The translations under genes were made by a program, and so were the position numbers. Of a stretch of 64,000 bases of DNA, positions 8,221 through 16,955 are shown piece by piece. Under the pieces are notes generated by a model. It was given only the letters and a program-made list of their open reading frames with translations. It did not search any database and was not told where the DNA came from. Numbering within the stretch: the first letter of the stretch is position 1; the number at the start of each line of letters is the position of its first letter. Origin of the DNA: Paraburkholderia sp. (GTDB lineage: Bacteria; Pseudomonadota; Gammaproteobacteria; Burkholderiales; Burkholderiaceae); NCBI RefSeq assembly GCF_004298475.1, contig NZ_SCRP01000018.1, forward strand, positions 1 to 64,000, read 5' to 3'.

Positions 8221-9021
8221 TTACCGCGGCGGCAAATACCGCAGCGGATCGACGGGCTTGCCGTCGTGCCGCACTTCGAAATGCAGCATGACGCGATCCG
8301 CATCCGTCTTGCCCATCTCGGCGATCTCTTCGCCCTTCGTCACCGAATCGCCTTCCTTCACTTTCAGGTCGCGGTTGTGCGCGTAGGCTGTGAGAAAGGC
8401 CGCATCGCTCTTCACGATGACCAGATTGCCGTAGCCGCGCAGGCCATTGCCTGCGTACACCACCCGGCCGCTGGCGGCTGCGCGCACCGGTTCGCCGGGA
8501 TTGCCGCCGATGTCGATGCCCTTGTTGCGCGTGTCGTCGAAGCGTCGGAGCAGCGGGCCGTGCACGGGCCAGCTCAGCGCGATCACGCCGTTGTCGGGGA
8601 CGGAGGCGGAGGCGGGTGCCGGTGCCGGTGCCGGAGCGGGTTCGTCTGCCGGAGCTGCGTTGGCCGACGCCGGCGGGGCAACGCGGAGCAACTGGTTCAC
8701 TTCGATATGGTTCGCGTCGGCGAGGTTGTTCCAGGCGACGAGATCGTGATCGCTTCGCCCGTTCGAGCGTGCGATACGCAAGAGCGTGTCGCCGGGCTGG
8801 ACGCGATAGTAGCCGGGCCGCGCAGGCTCGATTGCAACAGGCGGGGGTGCGACGGGGGCGGCGTTGACCGGCGCGGGCGCGGGTGCGTTCGCGTGGGCGC
8901 TCAGGTCCGTGATAGGTGCAGGGTCAAGCCGCGTGGCGCAGGCCGACAGCACGCAGAGCGCCATGGCGCAGACGCCGCGCTGCGCCGTGGTCAAACCGTG
9001 ACCAGGGAGATTTGCTCGCAT
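8221..9021 (-). CDS. LysM/M23-like lipoprotein of the NlpD type, probable amidase activator
   Basis: A 266-residue lipoprotein. Lipobox LSAC follows a short signal peptide, then comes a Pro/Ala-rich linker, a LysM domain (YRVQPGDTLLRIARS, about 70-112), a second Pro/Ala linker, and a C-terminal LytM/M23 domain. The catalytic metal ligands are altered: NKGID replaces the usual HxGxD, and VMLHFE lacks the first His of HxH. NlpD and EnvC have the same degeneracy and activate cell-wall amidases rather than cutting peptidoglycan. It is not next to surE/rpoS, where the canonical nlpD sits, so this is a paralogue. Start at 9021 gives the lipoprotein signal. Confidence 0.85.
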   Translation of the reverse strand: MRANLPGHGLTTAQRGVCAMALCVLSACATRLDPAPITDLSAHANAPAPAPVNAAPVAPPPVAIEPARPGYYRVQPGDTLLRIARSNGRSDHDLVAWNNLADANHIEVNQLLRVAPPASANAAPADEPAPAPAPAPASASVPDNGVIALSWPVHGPLLRRFDDTRNKGIDIGGNPGEPVRAAASGRVVYAGNGLRGYGNLVIVKSDAAFLTAYAHNRDLKVKEGDSVTKGEEIAEMGKTDADRVMLHFEVRHDGKPVDPLRYLPPR

Positions 9022-9147
9022 CGTTCTATATCTGCCTTTTTGATTGCGTGACGGCGCGGCATGCCGTCGGGCACGCCAGCGCACTCGACAGTCAACGATC
9101 CGCAAGCGTCGACGGTTGACCGCCGAAGCGCCCGAAATCCTCCCGTA

Positions 9148-9183
9148 CGCAACGTTTGCAACGTTTGCGACGTGCGCAACGTC
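9148..9183. repeat. Four tandem 9-bp repeats
   Basis: Four contiguous units of 9 bases with consensus YGCRACGTK: CGCAACGTT, TGCAACGTT, TGCGACGTG, CGCAACGTC. They lie between the nasT stop and the start of the NlpD-like gene, about 130 bases upstream of the latter. They could be iterated protein-binding sites or a slippage-prone tract. Nothing else in the interval explains them. Confidence 0.6.
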
Positions 9184-9290
9184 TCAGGCGTGCGCGCCCT
9201 TGATCGCGAATCGATCCACATAGGCGTGCGGATCGCCGCCGCTCCTGTGCGAGTGCCGTCTCCCTCTGCGGCGGCGGAATCACGCGTGCT

Positions 9291-9863
9291 TCATTCGTCC
9301 GGTTTGGCCGCCTCGACGATCTGCCGTGCGGCCTCGGCGAGCTTTACGCTCTGGTTCATCGCGCGCTTGCGCAACGCGGCGTAGGCGGCGGGCTCGGATA
9401 TCTTCTGGCGCTCCATCAGCAGCCGCTTGGCGCGGTCGATCAGCTTGCGTTCGGCGAGTTCGTTCTCGGCTTGCGCGAGTCGTTCGCGCAACTGCGCTTC
9501 CTGCGCGAATCGCGCGAGCGCGACTTCGAGGATCGGCGCGATCCGCCCGCTCGCGAGCCCTTCCACGAGATAGGCCGTCACGCCCGCGTGCACGGCGGCC
9601 CGGATCAGCTGCGGATTCGCGTCGTTGCTGAACATCAGCACGGGACGCGGCGCCGTGGCGTTCATCACCGCGAGCTGTTCGAGCGTGTCGCACGAGGGCG
9701 ATTCGGTGTCGATGATGACGACGTCCGGGCGAGCGTGCTCGACCACGCGATGCAGCTCCTGCGGCGTGGCCGGATCGGGCAGCATGTCGTAGCCGAGCTG
9801 CGCGAGCGCCTCGCGCAGATCGCCGATAGGTTTGCCGGTGTCGGTGACGAGCAAGACGCGCAT
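9291..9863 (-). CDS. nasT: ANTAR-domain antitermination regulator NasT
   Basis: A 190-residue protein. The N-terminal receiver-like domain (MRVLLVTDTGKPIGDL, with VVIIDTESPS at the phosphoacceptor position) is followed by a coiled linker and a C-terminal ANTAR domain, about 130-185 (LIDRAKRLLMERQKISEPAAY...LRKRAMNQSVKLAEAAR). NasT binds two hexaloop RNA hairpins in nitrate-assimilation leaders and prevents termination; NasS normally restrains it without nitrate. It begins 16 bases after nasA and is last in the operon. Two suitable hairpins lie in the operon's own leader near 16634-16770. No nasS is in the window. Confidence 0.9.
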   Translation of the reverse strand: MRVLLVTDTGKPIGDLREALAQLGYDMLPDPATPQELHRVVEHARPDVVIIDTESPSCDTLEQLAVMNATAPRPVLMFSNDANPQLIRAAVHAGVTAYLVEGLASGRIAPILEVALARFAQEAQLRERLAQAENELAERKLIDRAKRLLMERQKISEPAAYAALRKRAMNQSVKLAEAARQIVEAAKPDE

Positions 9864-9879
9864 GTAAGGTGGCGAATTT

Positions 9880-12579
9880 CTATCCTGCGATGGCGGCCGC
9901 TTCGTACATGCGCCGCAATTCGGGCATGCACGATCCGCAAACCGTGCCGCAACCGAGCGACGCTTGCAGGCCCGGCACGGATGCGCCGCGCGCAAGCGCC
10001 TCCCGGATCTGCGTTGCGCCGACCTGCATGCAACTGCAGACGATGCGCTCACGCGGCGCGCTGGCGGTCTTTCCGGCCAGGTGCGCCGAAAATGCGCCGA
10101 GGCGCGAACCGCGCCACGGTTCGCGTGCCCGCACGGCGGCGAGGAGCGTGTCGGCCTGGGTGGTGTCTCCGGCCAGCACGAAACCTTCGATGACGTTGTC
10201 GCGCCAGCGTGCGCGCTTGTCAAGGCCGCGCCGTGTGTCGCGGTATTCGAGCGTGTCGTCGTCGGGCAGCAGGCCGAGCGCGGCGTAAAGGCGCTCGAGC
10301 CACTGAGCGGGCGCGGCGGTGTCGGCGGCGCGCACGACCAGGAGATCGTCTTCGATGGCGAGCGCTGCATAGCGGCATGCGCCAAGCAGCGGCTGAACGG
10401 CTGCCTGCAGCGCCAGCGCGTCGCCGCGCCGCGCGGCTACGACGCGCCAGGGCAACGCGACGGCTTCCACACGCACCGCCGCATGCTTCAGTTCGGGCTG
10501 CGACGAATGCGGATCGGCGGCGGGATCGCTGACCTCGTTGACGCCGCTGCCCGACATGAACTGCGCGTTCCAGTGCATCGGCACGAACAGCGTGCCCGAG
10601 CGCACGTCCTCGTTCGCGTGCACGGGCAGCACGAGTTCGCCGCGCCGGCTGACGACGCGCACGAGATCGCCCTCGCGCAGGCCGCGCCGCGCGGCGTCGC
10701 CGGGGTGCATGTCGAGCGCCGGCTCGCTCGCGTGCGCGAAGAGCCGGCCGCTGCGGCCCGTGCGCGACATGCCATGCCACTGGTCGCGCAGGCGTCCGCT
10801 CGTGAGACGAAACGGGAAGCGTGCGTTGACGGCGTCGGCGGGCGGCTGATAGTGCGGCGCGTGAAAGCGGGCGCGGCCATCTTCGGTGGCGAAGCGGCCA
10901 TCGGTGTAGCGGCGCGCCTGACCGTGCGCGCTGCCTGCGGGGAAGGGCCACTGTTGCGGACCGCGTGCATCGAGCAGCGCATAGCTCAGGCCGCCGATGT
11001 CGAGATCGCGGCCTTCGGTGAGCCGCCGGTGTTCGTCGAAGACCGGCTCCGGCGCATCGAATGCAAAGCGCGACGTGTGAGGCGTGCGGTCGAGCCGCTG
11101 CTCCAGTCGTTGCGCGACTTGCACGGCAATCCACCAGTCGGGCTTTGCCGCGCCCGGCGCATCGACGGCTGCATGCACGCGCGAGATCCGGCGCTCTGAG
11201 TTCGTCACCGTGCCGCTTTTCTCGCCCCAGCTGGCGGCGGGCAGCAACACGTCCGCGTAGGGCACGGTATCGGTTTGCATGAAGGCTTCCTGCACGACGA
11301 CGAACTCGGCCTTGTCGAGCGCTTCGCGCACGCGTGCGCTGTCGGGCAGCGAATGTGCCGGGTTCGTGCAGACGATCCAGACGGCCTTGATGGTGCCCGC
11401 GCGCAGCGCATCGAACATGTCGACGGCGGGCAATCCGGGGCGCGCAGAGAGCGCTTCGGCTTCGATGCCCCACAGCCGTGCAACTTCCTCACGGTCCGCT
11501 GCGTTGCCGATATCGCGATGCGCTGCGAGCATCGTCGCCATGCCGCCCACTTCGCGCCCGCCCATGGCGTTGGGCTGACCGGTCAGCGAAAACGGTCCCG
11601 CGCCGGGCTTGCCGATCTGCCGCGTCGCCAGATGCAGGTTGATGAGCGCGAGATTCTTGTCGGTGCCGTGGCTCGACTGGTTCAGTCCCATGCTGTAGAG
11701 CGACAGTGCCGCGTCGCTCGCGCCGAACCATTCGGCTGCCTGAATCAGGTCTGCTTCGGCGATGCCGCACAGTTCGGCGGCGATGGCGGGCGTGAAAGTC
11801 CTCACCGCCGCCTTGAGCGCCTGGAAACCTTCGGTGTGCCGGTCGATGTATGCGCGATCAACGAACCCTTCCCAGATCAGGTGATGCAGCATGCCGTTGA
11901 AGAGCGCGACATCGGTTCCCGGTTCGATGGCGAGGTGCAGATCGGCCATCGCGGCGGTGTCGGTGCGGCGCGGGTCGATCACGATCCAGCGGATCGACGG
12001 ATCGGCGGCCTTCGCCGCTTCGAGACGGCGAAACAGCACGGGATGCGCCCACGCCGCGTTGCTGCCCGCGAACAGCACCGTGCGTGCGTGCTCCAGGTCG
12101 TCGTAGCAGGTGGGCGGGCCGTCGGCGCCGAAGGCCATCTTGTAGCCCGTCACGGCGCTCGACATGCACAGGCGCGAATTGCTGTCGATATTGTTCGTGC
12201 CAATCAAACCCTTCGCGAGTTTGTTGAACACGTAGTAATCCTCGGTAAGCATCTGACCGGAGACGTAAAACGCCACGGCGTCGGGGCCGTGCTGTTCGAC
12301 GATGCTCGCAAAGCGCTCTGCGACGGCATCGAGCGCCACCGGCCACTCGACTGCCGTGCGCGGCTCGCCGCGCCGCATGCGCAACTCGGGCGCAAGCGCG
12401 CGGCCCGTCGTGCTGCGCGCGGTGTCGGCGAGGGCCATGCCCTTGCTGCAGAGCTGGCCGCGGTTCGCGGGATGATCGGGGTCGCCGCGCACGCCGGCAA
12501 TGCGGCCGTCGACCGATTCGATCAGCACGCCGCAGCCGACGCCGCAGTAGCAGCAGGTGGAGCGCGTCACGGTCTTCAT
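9880..12579 (-). CDS. nasA: Assimilatory nitrate reductase, catalytic subunit
   Basis: An 899-residue cytoplasmic molybdoenzyme that reduces nitrate to nitrite for assimilation. The N-terminal [4Fe-4S] motif CCYCGVGC...QLCSKG (residues about 9-46) is followed by the bis-MGD-binding core (SNSRLCMSSAV, GLNQSSHGTDKN, QPNAMGGREVGG) and a C-terminal molybdopterin dinucleotide-binding domain. The last 70 residues form a BFD-like [2Fe-2S] domain (CSCMQVG...CGTVCGSC), typical of NADH-linked Nas enzymes. The ATG at 12579 lies 5 bases after nirD. The frame continues upstream only through nirD in another reading frame. Confidence 0.95.
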   Translation of the reverse strand: MKTVTRSTCCYCGVGCGVLIESVDGRIAGVRGDPDHPANRGQLCSKGMALADTARSTTGRALAPELRMRRGEPRTAVEWPVALDAVAERFASIVEQHGPDAVAFYVSGQMLTEDYYVFNKLAKGLIGTNNIDSNSRLCMSSAVTGYKMAFGADGPPTCYDDLEHARTVLFAGSNAAWAHPVLFRRLEAAKAADPSIRWIVIDPRRTDTAAMADLHLAIEPGTDVALFNGMLHHLIWEGFVDRAYIDRHTEGFQALKAAVRTFTPAIAAELCGIAEADLIQAAEWFGASDAALSLYSMGLNQSSHGTDKNLALINLHLATRQIGKPGAGPFSLTGQPNAMGGREVGGMATMLAAHRDIGNAADREEVARLWGIEAEALSARPGLPAVDMFDALRAGTIKAVWIVCTNPAHSLPDSARVREALDKAEFVVVQEAFMQTDTVPYADVLLPAASWGEKSGTVTNSERRISRVHAAVDAPGAAKPDWWIAVQVAQRLEQRLDRTPHTSRFAFDAPEPVFDEHRRLTEGRDLDIGGLSYALLDARGPQQWPFPAGSAHGQARRYTDGRFATEDGRARFHAPHYQPPADAVNARFPFRLTSGRLRDQWHGMSRTGRSGRLFAHASEPALDMHPGDAARRGLREGDLVRVVSRRGELVLPVHANEDVRSGTLFVPMHWNAQFMSGSGVNEVSDPAADPHSSQPELKHAAVRVEAVALPWRVVAARRGDALALQAAVQPLLGACRYAALAIEDDLLVVRAADTAAPAQWLERLYAALGLLPDDDTLEYRDTRRGLDKRARWRDNVIEGFVLAGDTTQADTLLAAVRAREPWRGSRLGAFSAHLAGKTASAPRERIVCSCMQVGATQIREALARGASVPGLQASLGCGTVCGSCMPELRRMYEAAAIAG

Positions 12580-12584
12580 GGTCG

Positions 12585-12911
12585 TCAGTCCAGGCAGACG
12601 AACACGGCGCCGTCTTCGACGCGCACCGCGAAACGATGCGCGCAGCCCACATCGGGCGCGCGCGCCGCGCCGCTCGCGAGATCGATATTCCACGCGTGCA
12701 GCGGGCAGGTGACGCTCTCGCCGTGCACGATGCCGAGCGAGAGCGCACCGCCCTTGTGCGGGCATCGGTCGAGCAGGGCGAACACGTCGTCGAGCGCGGT
12801 GCGAAAGAGCGCGATGTTGCCGCTGTCGCGTTCGAGCACGCGGCTGCCGAGGCGCGGAATGTCTGCGACTTCGCAAACGCGGGTCCAGATGGGCGTGGTT
12901 TTCATTTCCAT
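12585..12911 (-). CDS. nirD: Nitrite reductase small subunit with Rieske-type motif
   Basis: A 108-residue Rieske-fold protein that partners NirB in NADH-dependent reduction of nitrite to ammonium. Unlike the E. coli-type NirD, it keeps both cluster motifs, CPH near residue 50 and CPLH near 70, so it may carry a real [2Fe-2S] centre as in NasE-type subunits. It lies 10 bases after nirB and 5 before nasA, within one operon. The start may be at 12911 or two codons later at 12905. Confidence 0.93.
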   Translation of the reverse strand: MEMKTTPIWTRVCEVADIPRLGSRVLERDSGNIALFRTALDDVFALLDRCPHKGGALSLGIVHGESVTCPLHAWNIDLASGAARAPDVGCAHRFAVRVEDGAVFVCLD

Positions 12912-12921
12912 GTGCGTGTCC

Positions 12922-15357
12922 TCAGGCGACGACCTTGATCGGAATGTACTGACTGCGTTGCGTACCGGCGACGCGCGTCTCCCACGGGTCCGGCAGGCCT
13001 TCGAGGGAATACAGCAGACGCTCGTAGAGCGTGCGGCGATTGCTTGCGTCCTCCACGACTTTTTGCTTCACGTAGTCGAGCCCCACGCGCGCGATGTAAT
13101 GCACGGTGCGGTCGAGGTAGTACGCTTCCTCGCGATAGAGCTGCAGGAACGCGCCGGTGTATTCCTTCACTTCGTCGGCGGTCTTCACCTTGCAGAGGAA
13201 CTGCGCCACTTCGGTCTTGATGCCGCCGTTGCCGCCCACATAGAGTTCCCAGCCGCTGTCGACGGCGATCACGCCCACGTCCTTGATGCCCGACTCGGCA
13301 CAGTTGCGCGGGCAACCGGAGACGGCGAGCTTGACCTTGTGCGGCGACCACATGTTGGCGAGCATCGTTTCGAGGTCGATGCCCATCTGCGTGCTGTTTT
13401 GCGTGCCGAAGCGGCAGAACTCGCTGCCCACGCAGGTTTTCACGGTGCGGATCGATTTGCCGTAAGCGTGTCCCGACTTCATGCCGAGATCGCGCCAGAT
13501 GTCCGGCAGATCCTCCTGCTTCACGCCGAGCAGATCGATACGCTGGCCGCCCGTGACCTTGACCATCGGAATGTGGTACTTGTCGGCCACGTCGGCGATG
13601 CGGCGCAGCTCGGACGGGTTCGTCACGCCGCCCTTCATCTGCGGTATCACGGAGAACGTGTTGTCCTTCTGGATGTTCGCGTGCAGGCGTTCGTTGACGA
13701 AGCGGCTTTGCGGGTCGTCCACGGCTTCGCGCGGCCACGTCGACAGCAGGTAATAGTTGATGGCGGGACGGCAGCTCGCGCAGCCGTTCGGCGTGTGCCA
13801 TTCGAGGAAATCGTAGACCTCGCGGTGCGTGAGCAGATGGTGCTCGCGGATCGCCTTGCGCACTTCGGCGTGATTGTGCGCGGTGCAGCCGCAGATCGCC
13901 TTGGTCTTGGGCGCTTCCTGGAAGTTGGAGCCGAGCGTGTTCATGAGGATCTGCTCGACCAGCCCCGCGCACGAGCCGCACGAACTCGCCGCCTTCGTGT
14001 GCTTCTTCACGTCGTCGAGCGTGAAGAGGCCCTTTTCGGTGATCGCCTTGACGATGGTGCCCTTGCACACGCCGTTGCAGCCGCACACTTCGTCGCTGTC
14101 GCTCATGGCGGCGGCGCGGCTTTGGCCCTGCACGCCGGCGTCGCCGATGCCGGTTTCGCCGAACACGAGGTGCTCGCGCAGATCGCCCAGCTTGCGCTGC
14201 TCGCGCAGGAGGCGGAAGTACCATGCGCCGTCGGCGGTATCGCCATAGAGGCACGCGCCGACGAGTTTGTCGTCCTTGATGACGAGCTTCTTGTACACGC
14301 CGCCCGCCGGATCCGAGAGCACGATTTCCTCCGTGCCGTCGCCGCCGAGAAAATCGCCCGCGGAAAAGAGATCGATGCCGGTCACCTTGAGCTTGGTCGA
14401 GAGCACCGAACCCTTGTAGCTGCCGATGCCCATCAGCGCGAGGTGATTCGCGCACACCTTCGCCTGTTCGAAGAGCGGCGCGACGAGACCGTACGCCACG
14501 CCGCGATGATTCACGCATTCGCCCACGGCGTAGATGCGCGGATCGTAGGTCTGCATCGCGTCGTCGACGACGATGCCGCGCGAGCAATGAAGGCCCGCCG
14601 ATTCGGCCAGCGCCGTGTTGGGCCGGATGCCCACGGCCATCACGACGAGGTCGGCCTGCAGCGCATCGCCGTCGGCAAAGCGCACGCCGGTCACTTCGCC
14701 TGCCTCGTTGCCCGTGATTTCCACCGTCGCCTTGTTGAGCAGGAACTGCAGCCCGCGCGCTTCCAGCGAACGCTGCAGCAGCTTGCCCGCGGTGGCGTCC
14801 AGTTGCCGTTCGAGCAGCGTATCGGCGAGATGCACGACGCTCACGTCCATGCCGCGCAGCTTGAGCCCGTTGGCCGCTTCGAGCCCGAGCAGCCCGCCGC
14901 CGATCACCACGGCGTGCCGCTTGACGGCAGCGGCGTCGATCATCGTGTTGGTGTCGTGGATGTCGCGATACGCGATCACGCCGTTGAGCGTGTTGCCCGG
15001 CATGGGGGGAATGAACGGCGTCGATCCGGTGGCGATCAGCAGGCGGTCGTAGGGCGCTTCGGTGCCGTCCTCGGCCACGACGATGCGCCGCACGCGGTCG
15101 ATGCGCTCCACGCGCTTGCCGATATGCAGGCGAATGCCGTTTTGCGCATACCAGTCGAGCGGATTGAGCACGATGTCGTCGAAGTTCTGCTCACCGGCGA
15201 GGACCGGCGAAAGCAGGATGCGGTTGTAGTTCGGATGCGGTTCCGCACCGAACACGGTGATGTCGTAGTGGTTCGGCGCGAGTGCCAGCAGCTCTTCGAG
15301 CGTGCGGATGCCGGCCATGCCGTTGCCGATGACGACGAGCTTCGGTTGGGTATTCAT
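12922..15357 (-). CDS. nirB: NADH-dependent nitrite reductase, large subunit
   Basis: An 811-residue siroheme enzyme that makes the six-electron reduction of nitrite to ammonium in the cytoplasm. Domains in order: an FAD/NAD(P)-binding pyridine nucleotide-disulfide reductase fold (VVIGNGMAGIR at the start, VVIGGGLLGLEAA near 147), a BFD-like [2Fe-2S] domain (CGCNGVCKG...SSCGSC near 420-465), the ferredoxin-like half domain, and the siroheme/[4Fe-4S] domain with CVGSEFCRFG near 640 and CPRNCAE near 680. A GAGGA ribosome site precedes the ATG. Length is normal for the family. It is the second gene of the nas operon. Confidence 0.95.
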   Translation of the reverse strand: MNTQPKLVVIGNGMAGIRTLEELLALAPNHYDITVFGAEPHPNYNRILLSPVLAGEQNFDDIVLNPLDWYAQNGIRLHIGKRVERIDRVRRIVVAEDGTEAPYDRLLIATGSTPFIPPMPGNTLNGVIAYRDIHDTNTMIDAAAVKRHAVVIGGGLLGLEAANGLKLRGMDVSVVHLADTLLERQLDATAGKLLQRSLEARGLQFLLNKATVEITGNEAGEVTGVRFADGDALQADLVVMAVGIRPNTALAESAGLHCSRGIVVDDAMQTYDPRIYAVGECVNHRGVAYGLVAPLFEQAKVCANHLALMGIGSYKGSVLSTKLKVTGIDLFSAGDFLGGDGTEEIVLSDPAGGVYKKLVIKDDKLVGACLYGDTADGAWYFRLLREQRKLGDLREHLVFGETGIGDAGVQGQSRAAAMSDSDEVCGCNGVCKGTIVKAITEKGLFTLDDVKKHTKAASSCGSCAGLVEQILMNTLGSNFQEAPKTKAICGCTAHNHAEVRKAIREHHLLTHREVYDFLEWHTPNGCASCRPAINYYLLSTWPREAVDDPQSRFVNERLHANIQKDNTFSVIPQMKGGVTNPSELRRIADVADKYHIPMVKVTGGQRIDLLGVKQEDLPDIWRDLGMKSGHAYGKSIRTVKTCVGSEFCRFGTQNSTQMGIDLETMLANMWSPHKVKLAVSGCPRNCAESGIKDVGVIAVDSGWELYVGGNGGIKTEVAQFLCKVKTADEVKEYTGAFLQLYREEAYYLDRTVHYIARVGLDYVKQKVVEDASNRRTLYERLLYSLEGLPDPWETRVAGTQRSQYIPIKVVA

Positions 15358-15378
15358 GTGATGGTCCTCGCAGTGAAT

Positions 15379-16581
15379 TCAGACGCGGGCCGCGGCCATC
15401 GACCACGCATTGCGCCAGCGGTGCTTCACGTTGCGCATGCCGGCCCAGCCCGCGAAGGTGAGGCATGCGAATAATGCGAGGCCCCAGGCGTAATCGCCGG
15501 TGGCCTGCTTGATTGCGCCGAGGCTCGCGGCGAGCGCGAAACCGCCCACGCCGCCCGCCATGCCGACGAGTCCGGTCATCACGCCGATCTCCTTGCCGAA
15601 GCGCTGCGGCACGAGCTGGAACACCGCGCCGTTGCCCGCGCCGAGGCAGAGCATCGCGGCGACGAAGAGCAGTACGGTGACGACCGGGCCGCCCGGGTGA
15701 AACGCCGCCACGCCGATGAGCAAGGTCACGGCGCCGAACACGTTGAGCAGCGAGCGCGTGCCGCCGATGCGGTCGGCGAGCAATCCGCCGACCGGCCGCA
15801 TCGCGGAACCGGCGAACACGCACGCGGCGGTGGCCCATCCGGCGAGCTTCGCGTCGAATGCGAACTGATCGTGGAAGAAACCGGGCAGCGCGCTTGCGAA
15901 ACCCGAAAAGCCGCCGAACGTGAGCGAGTAGAAGAACATGAACCACCACGTATCGCGGTTGCGCAGCATGCGCGCGTAGTCGGACAGGTGCTTGCGCTGG
16001 ACCAGGCCGGGCGCGTCCTGCGCGCAGACCGTATACACGGCGAGCGCCGCGACGAGCGGAATGCAGGCCATGCCGAACACGTTTTGCCAGCCGAACGCGA
16101 CAGCGAGCGCGGGTGCGAAGAGCGCGGCGAACACGGTTCCTGAGTTACCTGCGCCTGCAATGCCCATTGCGGTGCCCTGGTGCTCGGGCGGATACCAGCG
16201 CGAGGCGAGCGGCAATGCGACGGCGAACGAAGCGCCCGCCACGCCGAGCGTGATGCCGAAGAAGAGCGCTTGCGCCAGCGTGTGCAGACCGACGCGCCAC
16301 GCGACCAGCAGGCTTGCGAGGACACACAACTGGCCGATAAGTCCTGCGCGCTTCGCACCGATGCGGTCCGCGAGCATGCCCATGAACACGCGCAGGATCG
16401 CGCCCGCGAGAATCGGCGTGGCGACCATGAAACTGCGTTGCTGCGTGGTGAGCGCGAGCGTGTGGGCGATCTGGATCTGCAGCGGTCCGAGCAGATACCA
16501 GACCATGAAGCTCAGGTCGAAGTAGAGGAACGCCGAGAACAGCGTCGGGGTGTGGCCATTGCGCCAGAAACTGCGATCCAT
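15379..16581 (-). CDS. narK: Nitrate/nitrite transporter, MFS NarK family
   Basis: A 400-residue protein with twelve predicted membrane segments. The N-terminus (FLYFDLSFMVWYLLGPL) and the conserved Gly-rich nitrate signatures (GVAGASFAVALPLAS in TM5 and GMAGGVGGFALA in TM11) identify the NarK/NasA nitrate porters. It brings nitrate in for the reductases encoded just downstream, with a gap of 21 bases to nirB. ATG at 16581 is preceded by GGAG. It is the first gene after a sigma-54 promoter and a structured leader, so nitrogen limitation and nitrate probably control it. Confidence 0.93.
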   Translation of the reverse strand: MDRSFWRNGHTPTLFSAFLYFDLSFMVWYLLGPLQIQIAHTLALTTQQRSFMVATPILAGAILRVFMGMLADRIGAKRAGLIGQLCVLASLLVAWRVGLHTLAQALFFGITLGVAGASFAVALPLASRWYPPEHQGTAMGIAGAGNSGTVFAALFAPALAVAFGWQNVFGMACIPLVAALAVYTVCAQDAPGLVQRKHLSDYARMLRNRDTWWFMFFYSLTFGGFSGFASALPGFFHDQFAFDAKLAGWATAACVFAGSAMRPVGGLLADRIGGTRSLLNVFGAVTLLIGVAAFHPGGPVVTVLLFVAAMLCLGAGNGAVFQLVPQRFGKEIGVMTGLVGMAGGVGGFALAASLGAIKQATGDYAWGLALFACLTFAGWAGMRNVKHRWRNAWSMAAARV

Positions 16582-16770
16582 GTTGGCTCCGTCGTTGGAT
16601 CGTACCGGTAGGGGTGGACCGGATGCGATGAACGTCGAACGCCATTGCTCGACAAAGTTCGGTGACCGCTGTGTTGCGCGGCGATGTTGCGCAATACAGC
16701 AGCCACGATATGGAGCGGCGCGCGAGGTTAATCGGCTCTGCTATCGGCTCTCGCACCATTGCAGGAGCCG
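16582..16770 (-). promoter_or_regulatory. Leader of the nas operon with two ANTAR-type hexaloop hairpins
   Basis: The predicted transcript starts near 16770. The first hairpin (16745-16770) has stem CGGCTC/GAGCCG with one internal mismatch and hexaloop AATGGT. Another (16634-16653) has a 7-bp stem GTCGAGC/GTTCGAC and hexaloop AATGGC. Both loops have A at position 1 and G at position 4, the known ANTAR recognition rule. Between them, 16668-16700 forms a stem of 5+6 bp with a 9-base loop. The hexaloops are about 90 bases apart, farther than in described ANTAR motifs, and no U-run terminator is obvious. The segment AGAGCCGAT occurs twice, so the 5' arm has alternative partners. Confidence 0.65.
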
Positions 16771-16781
16771 AGCGTTGTTCT

Positions 16782-16796
16782 GCAAGCACCGTGCCA
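16782..16796 (-). promoter_or_regulatory. Sigma-54 promoter of the nas operon
   Basis: Read leftward, the sequence is TGGCACGGTGCTTGC, which matches the -24/-12 consensus TGGCAC-N5-TTGC exactly. Transcription would start near 16770, right at the first leader hairpin. This predicts activation by NtrC or another enhancer-binding protein under nitrogen limitation. I did not find a clear enhancer site by eye. Confidence 0.85.
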
Positions 16797-16955
16797 GCTT
16801 GCAGCAAGCGCGCAAAGCGTTGCTGGATGGCGTTTTGCGGGAAACGGACGGAGCCCGGCTGGTGCACCGCAGCAGTGCGAAGCAAATCGTGCCGCACTCA
16901 ACTGGCGCAGCGGCCGCACGCGAAAGCGGCGGGGCGCACGGGGCGCTCGCGTCGA

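Noticed and set aside
11275..15474. Very long rightward open frame (1399 codons) opposite nirB/nirD/nasA
   Set aside because: It is antisense to recognised enzymes; the codon pattern and low-complexity His/Arg/Ala protein mark it as a shadow.
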